A DNA stretch of 64,000 bases from Pyropia haitanensis. Its lineage: Eukaryota; Rhodophyta; Bangiophyceae; Bangiales; Bangiaceae. The position numbers and the translations under genes were made by a program. A model generated the notes under the pieces. The model had not been told where the DNA came from, did no database searches, and was given only the letters and a program-made list of their open reading frames with translations. This document shows, piece after piece, positions 33,246 through 44,668 of this stretch; the stretch's first letter is position 1, and each line of letters starts with the position of its first letter. The DNA lies in contig SDUX01000002.1 in the NCBI GenBank assembly GCA_008729055.1, positions 2,445,874-2,509,873 of the forward strand. Direction: 5' to 3'.

Positions 33246-36200
33246 TCATGCGGTGGGGGTGGGGGTGGGCACGGCCGGTGGGGCCGGCGGCGGCGGCCCC
33301 CCCTCCGCCCCCGAGTCGTCGTCGGCCTCCTCTGCCGCCCCCTCCTGCACCGCCGCGGCGCCGGCCAGCTCCACAAACCGCCGCACATTGTCCGCGTCGC
33401 CGCCGCCAGCGCGGCGGTTCTCGTCGGCGAGCGCGACAAGGCGCTCAAACGCGGCGGCGCCCGACTTGCCCAGCGCGTCCACGAGCTGACGCAGCAGGCT
33501 GGCCGGCCGCTGCAGCAACACCGACGGTGCATCAAAGTCCGCAACGTGCCCGTCCGACAGCACCAGCACCCGGTCATAATCGGCAATCGTCGACAGCCGA
33601 TGCGCAATCGTGATGATGGTACACCCGCGGAGGGTGGTGCGGATGGTCGTCTGGAGAAGCGCATCCGTCGTCACGTCCAGCGACGAGGACGCCTCGTCCA
33701 GGAGCAGCAGCTGGGGCTTGCGCAGCAGCGCGCGCGCGAGGCACACCAGCTGTCGCTGGCCCGCCGACAGGTTGTCCCCATACTCGGCCACCCGCGAGTT
33801 GAGGCCGCCCTCAAAGTTCTCGACGAACGCCTTGAGGTGCGCCGCCTCGAGGGCGGCCCACAGCTCCGCCTCGCTAAACTCTTCAAACGGATCAATGTTG
33901 AAGCGCAGGGTGCCGCTAAACATCACCGGGTCCTGCGGGATGATCGTCACGCCCCGGCGGACGGTGCTGAGGCCGAGGCTCGCCAGGTCTACCCCATCCA
34001 CTGTGATGCTGCCTTCCGCCGCTTCGACCAGTCGCAGCAGCGCAATCATCAACGAGCTCTTGCCCGCCCCCGTGCGGCCGACCACTCCGACCCGCTCACC
34101 GCCCTTGATGTCAATGGTCAGGCCCTTGAGGACGAGGTCCAGACCCTCCCGGTAACGGAGCTTGAGGTTGTTGATCGACACTGCCCCTTGCGACGGCCAC
34201 CCGTCAGGCGCTGCCACCTTACCATCCGTCCCCGCCTCGTGGGGTGCCTCCTGCGGCAGCTCCGATCCGTAATAGGCGAGGCGCTCGACCGAGTTCATCT
34301 GACCCGCCAGCTCCGTGATGGACCGGACCGTGAAGCCCAGGATGCCCGTCACCTGTAGCGCATAAACCAACGCCACGCCCACGTCACCCGCCCACACGCT
34401 GCCGCGGCCTGCTACTGCCAGGATGGCAGTGGCAAATACCAGCGCCGACCCCATGATCTCAAGGTACAGGGAGAACCACCGGTTGGCGGCAATGTAGCAA
34501 AAGTAGGCGCGGACGTTGGTGTCCACCATGTTGAGGTTGTCCTTGGTAAAGTCCGCTTCGCGACCATACGCCCGGATGGTGCTGAGGCCACCCAGCGTTT
34601 CGGAAAAGTGGGCGTAAATGGGCGACCGGGAGATGGAGTCGAGGCGCTTCAGCTCGAGAGACGTGCGGTTGAAGAAACGCTGTAGGGCATAGTAGCCAAA
34701 GCCGATCGGGATGGCCACCGCAATAAACCACGGCAGAATAACCGCAATGTACACGTACGACGCAATCAGCTGGAAGACAGTCGTGAGCATCTGCTGGAAG
34801 AATTGCGGCAGCTGCACGTCCACCCCGTCCGTGTCGCGCGAGAAGCGCGACAGGATGCGCCCAATGGGGGTGGTGTCGAAAAAGGAGAGCGGCGCATGCA
34901 TGACTGACCGGATGGCGCCCTTCTGCAGCCGCCGCGACGCCAGCAGCGCCGAGAAGAGGTACCACACGCTACGAATAAACGTCAGCGCCGCGTACATGAC
35001 AGCCAATCCAAAGTAGATGCCCAGGTAAAAGCCAAGGCCGTGGTCCGATGTCATGCCGGGCTGCGACTCCCGCGACCAATAGCTCAGCCACCAGTTGTTG
35101 AGCACGTTGGTCGTCGTTGCCAACGCAAACAGCGCCAGAATAAGCGTGAAGATCAAGAGGCCCCCGCAGGCGCGAGCGTACTCAAAGTAGGCCCCAAAGC
35201 GAACGTTGCCAACCTTACGCTCCTCCAATGTGATCAGAGTATCCTGCTTGGGTGACTTATCCACACCCCCAGACGTGCCCGCAGAACCTGACACCGACCC
35301 AGACGACGACGACGTGGTGCCGCCCGGCGTGCCCGACGAGTTACCTGCAACAGCCTGGGACTTGGCAGCCACCGCCGCGGTTGCAGCCGCCTGAACCGCC
35401 GCCGGTGCAGCCTCAATTGACATGGAGTGAGCGGACCGGCTGGCGCGGCCCACGCCAGACGTAATGAGGCCTCCACTGCTGGTGGCCGCCTGCGACCGCT
35501 TGCGTGACCGCGAAATTGACCGCGAGTGCGAGGCCGACAGCGTCTCCTCGTCCCGCGCGCCCGTATTCTCTTCCATCAGTAGACGAAAGTCGGCATCCTC
35601 GTGGAGAAGCGTACGGAACTCGCCCGAGTTCGTCACCCGACCATCGGCCAGCATAATCACGCTGTGGCACTCAGGGAGGAAGTGCAGCTGGTTCGTCACC
35701 AGCACCACTGTCCGGTTACGCAGAACGCCCGACTTGGGCGACAAGCACCGCTCAAACACATCGGCACCCACGTGGGCGTCGAGTGCACTCAGCGGGTCGT
35801 CCAGCAGATAGACGTCAGCGTCAGCATAAATGGCACGCGCCAGCGACACGCGCTGCTTCTGCCCGCCCGACAGGTTGATGCCCTTCTCGCCAATAGCCGT
35901 CATGTCCCCAAACGGCAAAATAGACAGATCCGTCTCCAGCACTGAGCAGTGGATGGCGCGCTGATACAGCTCTGCGTCGTAGGAGCGGCCAAACAGGATG
36001 TTGTCCCGCAGGGTGCCGTTAAAGATCCACGCATTCTGTGCAACGTACGCGCAGGTGCCCTCCAAAGCCACCGTGCCGCGGCGCTTGCGCATTTCGCCGA
36101 GGAGGGCGTGGATGAGCGACGACTTGCCCGCCCCCACCCGCCCAATGACCGCCGTCACCTTGCCGGGTTCGCATACCAGGTTAACACCCCGAAGCACAGG

Positions 36201-38180
36201 GGCCGACACCACGCCACCGTCAGCAGACACCGTGGTGGCACTGACGGCCGGTGCGTCCACTGCACCGTCCACCGCGTCACTGGCGCGGGGGTCGGTGGAC
36301 ACAGGCACCGGACGACCTGCCGCTGCCGGCGACGCACCGTCAATGGGCACCGCCACATCGGCCGGGGAGCCTGCAGTGGCAGCAGGAGCCGTCCGCTGCC
36401 GCCGACGCGGGAGGCACTTGAAGAGGGAGAGTGGAGAAGAAGGCGCGGCCGCGTCGGCAGGCGAACCCGTTACCGCGTCCCACGCAAATTCTCCATCCTC
36501 CACAGTGATGGAACCCCGACCAGTGGCGCCGTCTGCATCCACGAGGCTCTCAGGGATGGGCGACGGAAGCCCCTCAATGAGGTCCATCGAGTCGGACACG
36601 GGTCGGCGACCGCGGCGAGCCGCCTCGGCGGCTGACACAGCCTTGCGTAATTGTGAGTGCAACGACTTCCGCACCTCGGCGCTGTCTACATCACCAGTGT
36701 TGCGCGCCAGGGACTGGTTGGGTGCCTTCTCCGCCCCCTGCCGATGGTATCCGTCCGTCTCATCCAGGTCGAGAAACGCTTCCACGCGCTTCGCACCGAC
36801 GCGAGCGTCCACGAGCGCCGACACCACAAACGGCAACATCATAATAGGCTGTCGCAGCTGGTTCAGCAGCGCGATGCCCGTGAAGACTCTGGACGGCGTC
36901 AGCTCCTCGTTGAAGACCCCCACGTAAAACGCAAACGTCACCACCGCAATGACCGTCGGCACCGTCATGATGATGACAAGGAAGCAGGAGCGCACGACAA
37001 TAGCAGCCCGGTAGTTGGCCAACTCCCGCTCGCGCACCTCGTCAATGGCCGTCGCAAACGGCTTCTCCCATGCGTAAAACTTGACCGCCTTGATGCCTTG
37101 CAGCACCTCATTGATCAACTTGACCCTCTGGTCGGTGATCCCCACCCCGCGCTTCCGCAGCGCCGCCTGCTTCTTGACCAGGAACGACTGCAGCGGGATG
37201 GTCACCACCGCCATGGCCAGCCCCACAAACGCAGACGGGCCAATGTACACATACAGCAACGCGACGGTAACAATCACTTGGATAGGGGCCGCCCATGTCA
37301 CGTGGATGAACTGGGCAAAGTCTGATATCCGCTGCGCGTCCAGCTGCATGTAGTTGACAATCTCACCGACGGTCTTGCCCGACCGCGACGACGGGGATAG
37401 CGCCAGCGACTTGCGGTAGAGGGTGGCCTGGATTGCCGACCGCACCCGAATGCCCATGCGCATCGTCTTGAGGAAGTAGGCATTCTCAAAAACGGTCTTG
37501 ACAAGTGGTGCCACCAGCAGAGCAATGGCCCAGCCGTACCCCGACGCGGCTGGTTCGTCGGGGCTCTCAAGAAACCGGAGCAACTGGTTCAAGAAAACCG
37601 GCGACACCTGCCCAAGGGCCACATCCCCAGCCTTGAGAAGTGCCGTAAAAAGCAAGAAGGAGCGGTGGATAGTCCACGCCGTTTTGGGTAGCCGGCCTTT
37701 CTTCTCATGCGCCCGCGACCGCCACGCGGCGGCAAACGTCGCGGACGTAAACCGCGACTGCTCGGGGGGCGTCAGCTCCCAAAGGTCCGCGTCGGTGAGG
37801 GGCTGCCGCCAGCCACTCAGCACCAGCCGCACCACCCACATGTGCATAACTCGGGAAGGGAGGGAGGCGGACAGTTCAGGCGAGAGCGGGTGGGTGGTCG
37901 CAAACTCAGCATTCACGCGCTTGCCACCGGCCAGGCGGGCGGTGGCCCGGTCGCGATTCCGAGGAGACCCCGCCGCCGCGTTCTTGTCGCCGCCATCGGC
38001 AGCGTCAGACGGGGCAGCCGCGACGGGGGAGAGGGATGGGGAGGAGGGGGGAGGAGGGGTGTTGGCGGCCACACCAACGGGTGTGCCCGCGACAGCGACG
38101 GCGGGGGCGGCGACGGCGGTGGGGGAGGGGGAAGGGGCGGCCGCAGATGGGACTGCCGCGTCGTCATTCACGCCCGCCAT
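33246..38180 (-). CDS. ABCC/MRP-type full ABC transporter
   Basis: Predicted 1644 residues with a single uninterrupted frame. I chose the ATG at 38180; the earlier in-frame start only adds low-complexity sequence. Domain order is TMD1-NBD1-TMD2-NBD2, with no TMD0 visible. TMD1 has the ABCC hallmark strings GEIVNYMQLDAQRISDF and QGIKAVKFYAWEKPF. NBD1 (Walker A GRVGAGKS near residue 680) has LSGGQKQR and YLLDDPLSALD, with Asp where the catalytic Glu would be, the usual degenerate ABCC site. NBD2 (Walker A GRTGAGKS near 1370) has LSAGQRQ and LLLLDEASSSLD with the catalytic Glu. A Ser/Arg-rich linker joins the halves. The expected role is export of organic anions or glutathione conjugates across the vacuolar or plasma membrane. 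Its base composition is milder than its neighbours. Confidence 0.95.
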   Translation of the reverse strand: MAGVNDDAAVPSAAAPSPSPTAVAAPAVAVAGTPVGVAANTPPPPSSPSLSPVAAAPSDAADGGDKNAAAGSPRNRDRATARLAGGKRVNAEFATTHPLSPELSASLPSRVMHMWVVRLVLSGWRQPLTDADLWELTPPEQSRFTSATFAAAWRSRAHEKKGRLPKTAWTIHRSFLLFTALLKAGDVALGQVSPVFLNQLLRFLESPDEPAASGYGWAIALLVAPLVKTVFENAYFLKTMRMGIRVRSAIQATLYRKSLALSPSSRSGKTVGEIVNYMQLDAQRISDFAQFIHVTWAAPIQVIVTVALLYVYIGPSAFVGLAMAVVTIPLQSFLVKKQAALRKRGVGITDQRVKLINEVLQGIKAVKFYAWEKPFATAIDEVRERELANYRAAIVVRSCFLVIIMTVPTVIAVVTFAFYVGVFNEELTPSRVFTGIALLNQLRQPIMMLPFVVSALVDARVGAKRVEAFLDLDETDGYHRQGAEKAPNQSLARNTGDVDSAEVRKSLHSQLRKAVSAAEAARRGRRPVSDSMDLIEGLPSPIPESLVDADGATGRGSITVEDGEFAWDAVTGSPADAAAPSSPLSLFKCLPRRRQRTAPAATAGSPADVAVPIDGASPAAAGRPVPVSTDPRASDAVDGAVDAPAVSATTVSADGGVVSAPVLRGVNLVCEPGKVTAVIGRVGAGKSSLIHALLGEMRKRRGTVALEGTCAYVAQNAWIFNGTLRDNILFGRSYDAELYQRAIHCSVLETDLSILPFGDMTAIGEKGINLSGGQKQRVSLARAIYADADVYLLDDPLSALDAHVGADVFERCLSPKSGVLRNRTVVLVTNQLHFLPECHSVIMLADGRVTNSGEFRTLLHEDADFRLLMEENTGARDEETLSASHSRSISRSRKRSQAATSSGGLITSGVGRASRSAHSMSIEAAPAAVQAAATAAVAAKSQAVAGNSSGTPGGTTSSSSGSVSGSAGTSGGVDKSPKQDTLITLEERKVGNVRFGAYFEYARACGGLLIFTLILALFALATTTNVLNNWWLSYWSRESQPGMTSDHGLGFYLGIYFGLAVMYAALTFIRSVWYLFSALLASRRLQKGAIRSVMHAPLSFFDTTPIGRILSRFSRDTDGVDVQLPQFFQQMLTTVFQLIASYVYIAVILPWFIAVAIPIGFGYYALQRFFNRTSLELKRLDSISRSPIYAHFSETLGGLSTIRAYGREADFTKDNLNMVDTNVRAYFCYIAANRWFSLYLEIMGSALVFATAILAVAGRGSVWAGDVGVALVYALQVTGILGFTVRSITELAGQMNSVERLAYYGSELPQEAPHEAGTDGKVAAPDGWPSQGAVSINNLKLRYREGLDLVLKGLTIDIKGGERVGVVGRTGAGKSSLMIALLRLVEAAEGSITVDGVDLASLGLSTVRRGVTIIPQDPVMFSGTLRFNIDPFEEFSEAELWAALEAAHLKAFVENFEGGLNSRVAEYGDNLSAGQRQLVCLARALLRKPQLLLLDEASSSLDVTTDALLQTTIRTTLRGCTIITIAHRLSTIADYDRVLVLSDGHVADFDAPSVLLQRPASLLRQLVDALGKSGAAAFERLVALADENRRAGGGDADNVRRFVELAGAAAVQEGAAEEADDDSGAEGGPPPPAPPAVPTPTPTA

Positions 38181-39511
38181 GGCAGCCGCAAAGCGGCAGA
38201 CAAGGCGCAACAGCAACGGTGGCGGCAGGGACGACAGTTGCGGCCGCCGCAATGGTAGTGGCGGTGGTGGTGGCGGCGGCGATGGCGGCGGCGGTTACGG
38301 CGATGGCGGCGATGGCAGCGGCGGCGATGGCGGCGGCGGTGGCGGCGGCGGCGGCGGTTGCGGCGGCGACGGCGGCGGCGGGCGGAGCGGCGGTGGTATC
38401 GGCCGCGGTGGTGACCAGTGGTGGCGGTCTGTCGCGGCGCCCGGTTGTAGAGGCCACGACGGTGGCGGCGGGATAGGGTAGTGGAGGCAGTTCAGCCAGA
38501 CGCGCAGTGCGCCTGCGCTCGCCCGAGGCCACCCCGCCTTGGGTGAGCCCACCAGGGTCATACAGTGCCGGCCTGTTGAATGTGCAGTGTCAATTTGCAG
38601 CGACACGCAAATTGGCGAGGCGCGTCCCCAACAGCACCATCGGGTGGAGGCTGATTGCGGGTGTGGTCGCCTCCGCCGACGACGATTGGGTGGCCGACAC
38701 GTGCACCATCATGGCGTCGGGTCCGCACCAGTCGTGGATCTGGTCAGGCCTCGCCAGAAACCACGAATCGACGGTGCAGCCGAGTGGAGGCGCGGGATCA
38801 CCCGGGATTGGCTTTGGGCGTGTTTGGGACACTGGACGCCTGCCGTTTTCTCACGCTCTCGCGGAGGCCCCTTCAATGGCTGAGAGAGAGCCAGGCCCAG
38901 TGGCACCCGGCCACAGGCCGCTCGTTCTTGTGGTCGCGATCTCCTCACCACATTCATCTATCCTGCCCTTAGGGATCGTCCCGGTGAGGTGTCTCGTATG
39001 GACTGTGCCTCGTAAGTGTAGGTCCATACGCCACAAGCGGAGCTAACAATTCTGGCTTCAGAAAAGTCCTTGACGAGAAGTCGCTCGAATGGACTGGCAC
39101 ACACGTTTGTATTTAAGAAGTACGCGTCTCGTCAGTGTGTACTTGTTTGGGTATGGAGCGGCCACCGATGACCGACCCGGCATCCACGCTGGCGGACTCG
39201 GTCCCGGCGGACGCACTCGCCGATACAGCTGGGTCAGCAACCTGACCGCCGCGGACCAGCCCAGCGACCTTATCGCCGCGTACCAGCCCAGCGACCTTAT
39301 CACCGCCTACACGCGGTACACGTCATGAGGGTCTCAAGACAAAAACGTCCCTTTCCCTATCAAAGAAGGGTGTCCGCGCAGTAAGCGGACAAAACAACCC
39401 CAGCAACAAGCACATGCTCCACGCCACCGACCCAACTTCTAGTGATGCAAGCCATGTGATGGTACATCCACGTGCCGCTCGTGTCCAGCGCAACGCGGCC
39501 GCCCCACAACT
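38181..39511. other. Upstream region of the ABC gene and 3' side of eEF1B-gamma
   Basis: A GGCGGCGATGGC-type simple repeat fills about 38255-38400. The rest is more mixed in composition with no recognised gene. A direct repeat of a 26-base unit containing ACCAGCCCAGCGACCTTATC lies at about 39255-39305. Confidence 0.45.
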
Positions 39512-40750
39512 CTACTTGAACGTCTTGCCCTGGTTGAACGGCTTCGTCGGGCCACCCTCAAACTTGCCGTCCCACGCAAAGTAGTCCTCGACGAGGGCCT
39601 TGTCCTGCGGCTTGGAAATGTCCAGCTTGTTCCACTCGTAGTAGAAGGCATCGTTGCCCTCCTGGTCCCACTCGGGCGGAATGGACTGGCCGCGGAACAG
39701 CCACACCCCCGAGATCTCCACCGACCCGGGCGGGCCCGACGCGCCAAAGATGAGCACATTGCCAAAGATGTACTTCCGAAGGTGCTCGCAGCGCTGGAAC
39801 CAGCCAGTCACGAGGTTGGCCGACATGAAGGTCTTCTCCAACTCCCCGTTGTACTTGTAGTTGCAATGCCACAGCGAGTACCCCTCCGTGTCCAGGTTCT
39901 TCCACAGCCAGGGGAGCGCCACTTCGCGGGTCTCGTTGTTCGAGTACTCACGCTTCCACTCATCCAGGTCCATGGAGCTCTTGGGCAGGTCGTCGTACGG
40001 GCCCTTGGCCTTGGACTTCTTGGGCTCCGCCGCCGCCTCAGCGGCAGGCGCCGCCGCAGCGGCCGGCTTCGCCACCTCCTTCTTGGCCGCCTTCTCCTTC
40101 TTGGGCGGCGCCAGGGGGGTCTCACACAGCTTCACCTCACCCAGCACCTTGGCAAATGCCGGCTGCGCGGTCAGGGTGTTGAAGTAGCGCATGACGTTGG
40201 GCACCGCACCCCGCGCCTTGGCGTCCAGCACGTGCGTCATAAACGTGTTCAGGAAGGCCACCATGACCGTGTCCGCCAGTGTCACGCGCTCACCAACCAG
40301 GTACGTCTGGGAGAGCAGCGCCGAGTCGAGGGTGGTGAGGACGCGGTCGAGCGAGGCCTTGGCCTTGGTCGCGGCGCTCGCGTCGTACTTCATGTTGAAC
40401 ACGTGCACCCACACCAGCGGCAGCAGCGCCGGCGCAAGGTCGGCGTAGACCAGGGCCACCCAGCAGTCCACGGCGGTCGACTCGGCAAACGTGGCGCCCG
40501 TCAGGCCCACCTCGGGCCGCAGCCGAGCCACGTAGCGAGCAATGGCCTCGGACTCAAAGACGCCAGCGCCGCTCGGCAGCTTGAGCGTCGGCACACGGCC
40601 GAGCGGGTTCAGCGCCAAGAACTCGTCGGTCTTGTTATCCTTGCCCAGCTCAAACTTGGGCACGTCAATGGTGATGCCCGACAACTCCGCGGCGATCATC
40701 GCGCACTGGGACCGCGGGTTCGAAGGATAGGTATACATGGTGTACGCCAT
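39512..40750 (-). CDS. Translation elongation factor eEF1B gamma subunit
   Basis: Predicted 412 residues, full length for the family. Residues 1-80 are a GST N-terminal domain (YPSNPRSQCAMIAAE, LNPLGRVPTL, ESEAIARYVA) and about 90-205 a GST C-terminal domain with the LVGERVTLADTVM helix. A Lys/Ala/Pro-rich hinge spans about 215-255. The conserved EF1G domain runs to the end: DDLPKSSMDLDEWKREYSNN, then WFQRCEHLRKYIFGN, then a C-terminus ending NQGKTFK. It scaffolds the eEF1B exchange complex that recharges eEF1A with GTP. The single frame and family-typical length make this the most secure gene in the window. The start at 40750 begins the GST fold directly. Confidence 0.97.
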   Translation of the reverse strand: MAYTMYTYPSNPRSQCAMIAAELSGITIDVPKFELGKDNKTDEFLALNPLGRVPTLKLPSGAGVFESEAIARYVARLRPEVGLTGATFAESTAVDCWVALVYADLAPALLPLVWVHVFNMKYDASAATKAKASLDRVLTTLDSALLSQTYLVGERVTLADTVMVAFLNTFMTHVLDAKARGAVPNVMRYFNTLTAQPAFAKVLGEVKLCETPLAPPKKEKAAKKEVAKPAAAAAPAAEAAAEPKKSKAKGPYDDLPKSSMDLDEWKREYSNNETREVALPWLWKNLDTEGYSLWHCNYKYNGELEKTFMSANLVTGWFQRCEHLRKYIFGNVLIFGASGPPGSVEISGVWLFRGQSIPPEWDQEGNDAFYYEWNKLDISKPQDKALVEDYFAWDGKFEGGPTKPFNQGKTFK

Positions 40751-41319
40751 GATGATGATGACTTGGTAACAAAGAGCAAAGGCACAGGATCACCGCCCCG
40801 TCAGAGGAAAGCTGCAGCCCAAGACTGCTGCAACACGGGCGGATTGGAAAAGCGGACGGGCACGGTGATCGTCGTTCCGACGCTGTGACGCCGACGGTGA
40901 CAGCACTTTGTCAACAGAACGTAGTTTGGACAACTTGGCTAAAAGTAGCCCCCCACATCCACGAACTGCGATTGCACAAGTGCAAGAGCACTGATTGACT
41001 CTTGAGGAGAAGACGGACTCATCAGCACTCTCCATCTCGCCCAGTGTAAGCGATGAGCAGCAAGACGACGACGAGAAACCCAGCCCACGATAGCTGAGCT
41101 GTGGACGGCGCTACGTGTGCCCCATTTGCTATACACGGACGGCCCAGCTGCCGCATACATATACAAACGGCTCAAGTCACAGATGGCCTCTCTTTTTCTT
41201 GTAAGAATCGGCCACTTCCGCACAGCGGACGCGGACGCATCTCTGACCGCAACACGATTCACCACTCTCCGAGCCACACAACCGCACCTCCACCATCCTC
41301 ACCCCCACCCATCCCTGGC
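40751..41319. promoter_or_regulatory. Probable eEF1B-gamma promoter region
   Basis: These 569 bases lie upstream of eEF1B-gamma (minus) and downstream of the p47-like gene. On the minus strand a TATATGTAT occurs at about 41155-41166, some 400 bases before the ATG. A TATA role is possible but the distance implies a long leader. Confidence 0.3.
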
Positions 41320-42965
41320 CTAGCGCTTGGTCTGTACCACCACCGCACCGTTGAGATCCGCCTCTCCCAGCGTCACCGCCCCGTCGCTGAGCACCTTGCG
41401 CGGAAAAGTCATGGCCAGCTCAAACGTGGACAGCCCTGACCGGCCCGCCACCCACGCCCGCAGGTCCCGTACGGTATGCGACGCATTGAAGCGCCCGCGC
41501 AGGCGCCGGCCATCGGCCAGGCGGATCTGAATGGTCGCCACGGGCGCCGTCTCATCTACGACCAACTCAGCGCCCGCCGCCACTGGGTCGACGGCTTCGA
41601 TGGGCGCCGAGGCGGCAGCGCCGCCGCCGCCGGCGGGGTCCCCAAGCCGGTGGCCCGCGCCCGAAAATGACGCCACCGGCGGCTTGCGGCCGTTCGTTCC
41701 GCTCTCCGCCCAATCCACATCCTTGCGGTCCACAAGGTGGATGTTGACGTTGCCCACGTCGGGCGTCTCCATCTCCTCGGGAACAAAGCCCGCGTCAACC
41801 GAGCGCAGGAATGCTACGTTCGCGGGGTCATCAAACCGACGCAACGGGCCCTCGTCGACCGTGAAGCCGTCGCGGTAAAAGGTGAGCGTGCGGGTTACGT
41901 TGCGGCGGCCGACCACGTCGGGCCGCGGCGGGCCCGCCGCCGCGGCAGCGCCCGCGCCGCCGCCCTCCGTCTCGGACGGGGTCTTGCCCAGGCGGTACCC
42001 CGCGCCCGTAAAAGCCTGCGCCGCGTTGGGCGAAAACGCTTCCGTCTCGGCGTCGGTGAGGGGGCCCCGCGCGCGGGCGCGCTCAAAGATGGAGTCAGCC
42101 AGCGCGTCCTCGTCTGCGTCCGCGCCCTCCTCCCCGCCACCGCGGCTGGGTCCTGGAGTGCGACCGGGGCGTCGGCCGCCGGGGCCGCCAGGGGGAGGGG
42201 GAGCGGGGTCGGCGGGGCCCTGGATCATCTGGCCCGACCGTTCGCCACCCGCGTAGTAGCTCTCCCGGGACTCCTCCTGCCACCATGGATGGTGTAGGTG
42301 GGTGGACGACAACGGGCGCAAAACGGGAGCGCACGCCCAGGCAGAGCCGGTACAAAAGAACCAGAAGAGGCAAGCAAGGCGTCCAGAAAGAACAAGGCCT
42401 GTCAGTAACCGTACACCGCTTTGGAAGAGCAAATGCAGCGCGCCGCCGTCCTCGCCACGCCCTCACGCTTCACGCGCAGAACCCCCGATCTGCCCACACC
42501 ACGCCCCCCCGCCAGTCCCCCCATCCGCCATGCCACGTCCACCCGTACCTCCTCCTCGCCATCATCGCGCAGCGAGTTGAGCGTCGCAATCCCCCCGCTG
42601 CGGCCGCCGCGGCCGCCGGCCCCGCGCCGCGCGGGCGGCGGCGCAGACGGACCGCCGCGCCCCCCCCCCAGCGCCGGCAGCCCGCCTCGTGGCCCAGCCG
42701 CCGCCGGCGCGCCGCTGGCACCGGCTCCCGCCGCCCCAGCCCGTCCGCGCGCCGCCGCCGCCGCCGCGGGGTCCTCCTCCCCGTCGTCGTCGCCCCCGCC
42801 CACCGCCGGCGGACCGCCCGACCCCTGGGCCTCAAAGTAGATCGAAAGAGCTGCCTGCACGTCGACAGCACCGCCCGTACCGGCCGAGGCGGCCAGCCAC
42901 AAGCGGGCCGTCTCGGCGTCGGTGCCCGTCAGGGACATAAACTGCGTCACCGCTGCACCGTCCAT
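41320..42965 (-). CDS. p47/NSFL1C-like Cdc48 cofactor, two exons
   Basis: Two exons join in phase: 42965-42549 (139 codons) and 42276-41320 (318 codons plus stop), giving 457 residues. Exon 1 carries the UBA-like N-terminus (MDGAAVTQFMSLTGTDAETA) and an acidic stretch ending RDDGEEE. Exon 2 starts EESRESYYAGGERSGQ, the conserved p47 motif, then a SEP domain (TLTFYRDGFTVDEGPLRRFD and FLRSVDAGFVPEE) and a C-terminal UBX domain (IQIRLADGRRLRGRFNASHT, a conserved FPRK loop, stop after VVVQTKR). Human p47 has the same order, including EEEEE immediately before the YAGG motif, which independently supports the junction. p47 recruits ubiquitylated or membrane substrates to Cdc48/p97 in Golgi and ER fusion. 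The start at 42965 was chosen because it opens the UBA-like helix. It is divergent from the BAR-like gene. Confidence 0.9.
42277..42548 (-). other. Spliceosomal intron of the p47-like gene
   Basis: This 272-bp intron reads GAG|GTACGG at the donor and GGTGGCAG|GAGGAG at the acceptor on the minus strand. It is phase 0. Removing it restores the conserved acidic-to-YAGG transition of p47. It is the only intron in the window I can define precisely. Confidence 0.85.
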
Positions 42966-43637
42966 AACGGCGGGGGGCAGAGAGGGAACGGAACCAGCGA
43001 CGGACAGCCGTTCCAAGAAAACGGACGGACAATGGACGAGCGAGGCCCTCAGCGCCCGCACGTGCTACAAACGAGGCACGCGGGCACCACCGCAGCTGCA
43101 GGGTGGAGGCGGCGGGAAAGAGACCTCTGCCGACCAGGGCACGGGCCAGTCTCCCGAAGAGGTGGCTTGCTGTCACCCAGCTCAAACCCGCGTGTCCGTT
43201 GCGCGCAGTGGCACTTGTGGTGGGTGGCAGTCGTCTTGAACTACTCTCGCAGCAGAAGAGTGCTGCATGTGAATTACTTGAAGCCTCTGCAGATGCACAT
43301 TTTATACTTGGCCTCTCTGATATTTTCGTCGACATTAATTCTACCTGCGCGATCGATCGATCTGTCGGCCTTAATCGACGAATACTTCTCTGAATCTTTG
43401 CTGTAGCACGCTCAAAGCGCGACACCGCTGTCTTCGCTCTGCTCAGGCGAGGCACCACGAGGAGGGCTCTTGCCGCCACAGCCGTCGCCCCACCACTGCG
43501 TGACGACGGTGGCACCGACTGCTGGCGCCCCTTCCTGTGCCAGGCCTATATCCCCGTCCAAGACGCAAGAATCTTGCAGGGATCGACCTGCTCTCGCTCT
43601 CCCACTCATCGGGTCTGTCCCGGCGGCTGTCGCGACG
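42966..43637. promoter_or_regulatory. Divergent promoter region between p47-like and BAR-like genes
   Basis: These 672 bases separate two divergent starts. The block at 43255-43395 is markedly AT-rich, with ATTTTATACTTGG at 43299-43311 and the palindromic CGATCGATCGATC at about 43351-43363. A shared bidirectional promoter is a reasonable inference. Confidence 0.45.
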
Positions 43638-44635
43638 ATGGCGTCCTCGTCGGGCTTCTCCTTCCTCCGCGACATGAGCGACCGAGTCCGCGCGACCGCC
43701 GCGGACGCGTCGTCGGTGCTGCAGCCCAAGGTGCGGGCGGCGTCGCGCTCCCTCTCCACCTCCCTCGCCGAGGCGACCGCCAACCTCCGCCTGGGCGACC
43801 TGCCCGGCACGGGCGGCGGCGGCGCCGCGCTCTACGCGGGCGAGCCGGAGCTCGCCGCGACGATGGGCACCCTCGACGCCACCCGGGAGGGCCTCCGCGT
43901 GACCGCTGCGGCGGTGGCCAAGCACCGCGCCGCGCTCCTCGCCGTTGCCGACGCGCAGCGGGCGGTGGGCGCGGCGCTGGCGGGGTCGGGCGTGGGGGGG
44001 GGGTGGGGGGGGGATGGGCGCGGGCCTCGACCGTGGCGGCGGCGGCGGCGGTGGCGGCGGTGGCGGCGGTGGCGGCGGTGGCGGCGGTGGCGGTGGTGGC
44101 GGCCATGGCGGCGGCGGCCATGGCGGCGGCGGCGGCAGCGGCGTCGGCGGCGGCGGCGGCGGCGGCCGCCCGTCGGCGCCCGTCGGGGTGCCCATCGCGG
44201 CGCTCGAGGCGGTGCTCCCCCCCCCGCGCATCAACGCGCAGGTGCAGCTAGCCGAGACGACCGCCGCGGCGGGGGCGGCGGTCACCCGGTTCGCGCTGGA
44301 CATGGAGACCCCGCTCACCGAGCTGGCGCGCGTCGTCGAGGAGCGCCACGCGGCGGTGGTCGTGCCCGCCCGCCGCCGGTACGCGGCGGACCGGTCGGCG
44401 GCGGCCAAGGCGGTGCGGGCGGCGGCGAGGGCGGCCGACGAGGTGCGGGCGGCCGAGGCGGCGGCCACGGCGGGGGGGGGGGGGGGGGGGGGGGTACCGC
44501 GGTGGGGGGGGGGGGCGGGGGGGTATGGTGGCGGGGGGGGGGGTACGCGGATGCCGCGGGGGGGGGGGGGGGGGGGGTGGGCTATGGCGGCGGCGGCTAT
44601 GGCGGCGGCGGCGGCGGCTATGGGGGCGGCGGCTA

Positions 44636-44668
<33 letters not shown>

